A DNA stretch of 64,000 bases from Marasmius tenuissimus. Lineage: Eukaryota > Basidiomycota > Agaricomycetes > Agaricales > Marasmiaceae. Under the pieces are notes generated by a model that saw only the letters and a program-made list of their open reading frames with translations, searched no databases and was not told the origin of the DNA. Of this stretch, positions 61,395 to 64,000 are shown in pieces (the first letter of the stretch is position 1; each line of letters opens with the position of its first letter). The stretch covers positions 434,001 to 498,000 of the forward strand of contig JAQOTA010000071.1 in the NCBI GenBank assembly GCA_029532415.1, given 5' to 3'. The position numbers and the translations under genes were made by a program.

Positions 61395-61738
61395 TGCCCA
61401 ATAAATGATCCATGAATTTGCCATACAAATCAGCACCTCCCAGATTTGTACCAGCTATATCGTTCAGAAAGATGTAAGTCGTCAAGACGGGTATTACTGC
61501 TTTGCGACGAACTCTAGGTTTTTCCTCCTTTGGCCATCAACTTCATCGACGTGCAATAGTTGTATACGACAATGTAAAGCGCCGTGTAGTTCGGGAACGT
61601 CAAACCTTCCTCAAATAGTTTGGTCATTACGTCGACGCCAATGTCGAGAAATGCCCATGTTTCGTTTATGTCTGCCGTTTGCGGAGGTGGCCTTGTGTAT
61701 GGCCCAGTAGGCGAGGTTGAATGTTTGGACGCAATCAC
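61395..61738 (-). pseudogene. Truncated duplicate of the cullin-1 5' end
   Basis: MIASKHSTSPTGPYTRPPP at 61738 copies cullin-1 exon 1, with TWAFLDIGVDVMTKLFEEG and FPNYTALYIVVYNYCTS. After the intron, FLNDIAGTNLGGADLYGKF copies the start of cullin-1 exon 2, then similarity stops near 61395. The cullin homology domain, Rbx1-binding region and neddylation site are absent. The exon 1 frame is still open despite small compensating indels. Divergent from gene 2 by about 154 bases, exactly as cullin-1 is from gene 1. Confidence 0.85.
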
Positions 61739-61892
61739 AGTGCAGTGGATCAGAAAGAAACGCGTGTCGACTTCTGGACGTTGGGCGCCTGTGCCACCAG
61801 ACAGATCTACGTGACGTAGCTCAGAGTCACATGTGACTATCCGGGTGAGACGCCCTCAGTAGAGTATCGGTGCTCCTTTCTTAGCAACGCCC

Positions 61893-64000
61893 ATGCCAGA
61901 ACAGAGGGATCGGAACATTCAAGCCGGCGGAGGCAGTCAGCAAATCAACAACATCAAAGGCGATGTGAGTATTCGATCCATAATTGGACTGGTACACAAG
62001 TAACGATCTTGACCCTTTAGAATCATGGCGAGCAAGTACGCGGCAGGACGGTAGTTAACGTATACGAGTATGTACTTACTTTCTCGGCTTACGATATGTA
62101 TTCACACTTAAATTTCGCGCATAGCTCTTCATCCAATTCCTGCAGATGCTTGTCTTCATTATCCACTCCTCATACCACACCACATTCTCAAAAACCTTTA
62201 CCCACACTTCCCTCTGACACATGTTCATTGCCTCAACCTGAGTCGACTGGGAATGTCGATCAGGAACAAGCGTGGACGCGAAGCCGCAGTTACGAACGTC
62301 TGTTACTTCGATGCGAGTTTGGATGTCCGCTCTGGATGCCCTCTCCACGGTGTACAGAAGACGGAGTATACATGCCAGAAATCGGAGACGTTGGATTCTT
62401 GTCTCAAGGGCTTCCCTACAACCCAATCTTCAACATCACCCAACCTCGGGACAGTCTAGTGAATAGAGATGGGATACCGGAAGGTGTCGACCCCCCTTGC
62501 CCTCTGAGACCGCGAGACGTTATGATCAAGGAGAGGTTTAATCCACCACGTACCACACTTTACGAACCTAAAGGAGCGATTCACTATCAAGAAAAGCCAC
62601 AAATTGGTATCACAACCCGACTCCTCTCCCTGATCTATAATCTGGCTTATCTCATCGCCCGCCTCTGTGTGGATACGACATACACATTCACTTACCATTT
62701 GTCCAAGAAAGGGGGAGCCCTACTGGCGTTGCCCCATGGAACCACATTGCGAAACCTTGATAACACCGCACAATTTATGGAGCGTATACGACGCCATTGG
62801 AAGCAGTGGTATGCCTTCGCCGATAGTTTTGTGGACCGTGACAGCGGTCAAGCTCTCTATCTCGTCACGGGTGTTGAGAGGTGTACAACGTGGGCAATGG
62901 CTGCATGGGACTCGGACTCGGGCTCGAGTTGTCCCCATGATGAATTAGGCTCGTTAAAGCTCACGGTTGACGACACTACTGGAACCTGCAAGTGGTCATC
63001 ACCTCCTGCACGGTGCTCCGTGCGTTCATCAGAACCCACTGAGGGAAAAATTTCACAGTCAAATCAGTCGGAGACAGTTTTCATTCGTGGGTTTTGGATA
63101 GATAGGCTCACTGGGAGATCACAGTCATCAATCTCACCATGGGGATCTGGGATGGAAAATGATGGGAGCAGGGACGAGAACCGGGAGTTTGAAGGAGATT
63201 CGCAGAAACGACCTCCGTCCAGCGACCCTCCTTCAAAAATGACCTCCTCCACCCATTCTCCGTTCTCTGGTAGCCGATATTCTGGAGGATCAACCCCTCC
63301 CTCCGATTCCTTCGACCTTCAGATTGACGAAACACCGATTTTGAATTTAGCGCTGAACTTCCCGTGTGAAGACAAACCTAATGTTGTGCGTTTTTCCTTA
63401 CCCTACTGATCACTGTCAGACTAAGTCACCCCCTGACTCATCTCAGGTGGCCCATCCCTGTAGAGTTATCAACAGATTTGCACTCGAGTTGCTTTCAAAG
63501 ATCAAGCCAGCTTTGTTGGACGCTGGTTGTGCGGCGATCTCGCACGAAGACAATTGGATCAACATCATTCAAGATGTTCGTACCATAGATGCTCTTCTAA
63601 TGAACTCACTAATCACTGCATCTCACAGTCAGATGACGGGATTCCTTCCGAAGCTGAACTCATTCAAAGAATATGCTCCGAGTACAAGTTCGCCGTCGAA
63701 CGGGGTGAGTGTTGTATTTTGGAATATTCTGATCCAAACTCACACGAGGCGATAGATCTCATATACACTACCCCCATGACCGATTCGGACAAAGAACTAC
63801 TCAAGCAACGTGAGGCGACACGACTTCAGACCACCTGTCAGAGTCCGGACGGTCTGATTCCAGTACTCTTGGAGTTTCGGGAGGACAACAAGACACAAGA
63901 CGGTCATCCCACTGGTGCGCTACTGTCACAGCCATGTACTAATGATAACGACGTTGTGGAAACCGAACTCAAAGTTGATGAGGCACGCGGCAGTTTCAGT
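61893..64000 (+). CDS. Basidiomycete-specific protein with Q/N/G-rich N-terminus, gene 2 (3' end outside)
   Basis: Paralogue of gene 1. Exons 61893-61964, 62021-62067, 62125-63385, 63447-63575 and 63629 to the window edge join in phase. Exon 1 ends in RNIQAGGGSQQINNIKGD; exon 2 reads NHGEQVRGRTVVNVY. The core has ERLLLRCEFGCPLWMPSP, PEIGDVGFLSQGLP, IFNIT, GALLALPHGT, HWKQWYAFAD, YLVTGVERCTTWAMAAWD and FIRGFWIDRL. Then HPCRVINRFALELL, ISHEDNWINIIQD and PSEAELIQRICSEYKFAV follow. The reading continues through EAIDLIYTTPMTDSDKELLK to base 64000 without a stop. No membrane segment or catalytic motif recognised; function unknown. Confidence 0.75.

Overview
This window is nuclear DNA of a mushroom-forming basidiomycete (Agaricomycetes type). 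The evidence is intron-dense genes with 50-70 base introns, typical agaric families (glycoside hydrolase 76 proteins with a membrane anchor, ricin-B/CBM13 lectins, type-B carboxylesterases, F-box proteins with an LRR-like tail, fusicoccadiene-type terpene synthase) and orthologous basidiomycete cullin-1 and NEDD8. Most open reading frames run across introns, so gene models below were built by joining exons at GT-AG sites with matching phase and checking them against paralogues in the window. No rRNA, tRNA, CRISPR array or viral element was recognised.

Region 1 (1-20.7 kb) is a recent, unstable gene array. It holds four direct copies of a secreted, membrane-anchored GH76-like protein: A (3' end only), B (in-frame stop), C and D (apparently intact). 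Copies B, C and D are each preceded by a copy of a non-coding block. A terpene synthase sits between B and C, and a decayed deaminase-family gene lies between A and B. An orphan extra copy of GH76 exon 1 lies just before B.

Region 2 (21.4-38.3 kb) carries secreted or housekeeping-type genes: a conserved secreted protein of unknown function, three type-B carboxylesterases (two in tandem), a small LAMTOR1/Ragulator-like protein, an uncharacterised gene, a nuclear-type disordered protein with an ECM11-like C-terminus, and a small secreted double-psi-beta-barrel protein.

Region 3 (38.6-50.3 kb) has two divergent F-box genes, then two paralogous ricin-B lectins flanking a medium-chain dehydrogenase with a frameshift and its internally deleted pseudogene copy.

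Region 4 (51.2-64 kb) has a small tail-anchored protein, the NEDD8 (RUB1) gene and, 245 bases further on the same strand, the gene for its main substrate cullin-1. Cullin-1 is divergent from a basidiomycete-specific gene with a Q/N/G-rich N-terminus. The 5' end of cullin-1 plus that divergent gene is duplicated about 6 kb downstream, leaving a cullin fragment and a second paralogue that runs off the right edge. With two F-box genes within 15 kb, this end of the window is rich in SCF ubiquitin-ligase components, though adjacency alone does not prove a functional cluster.
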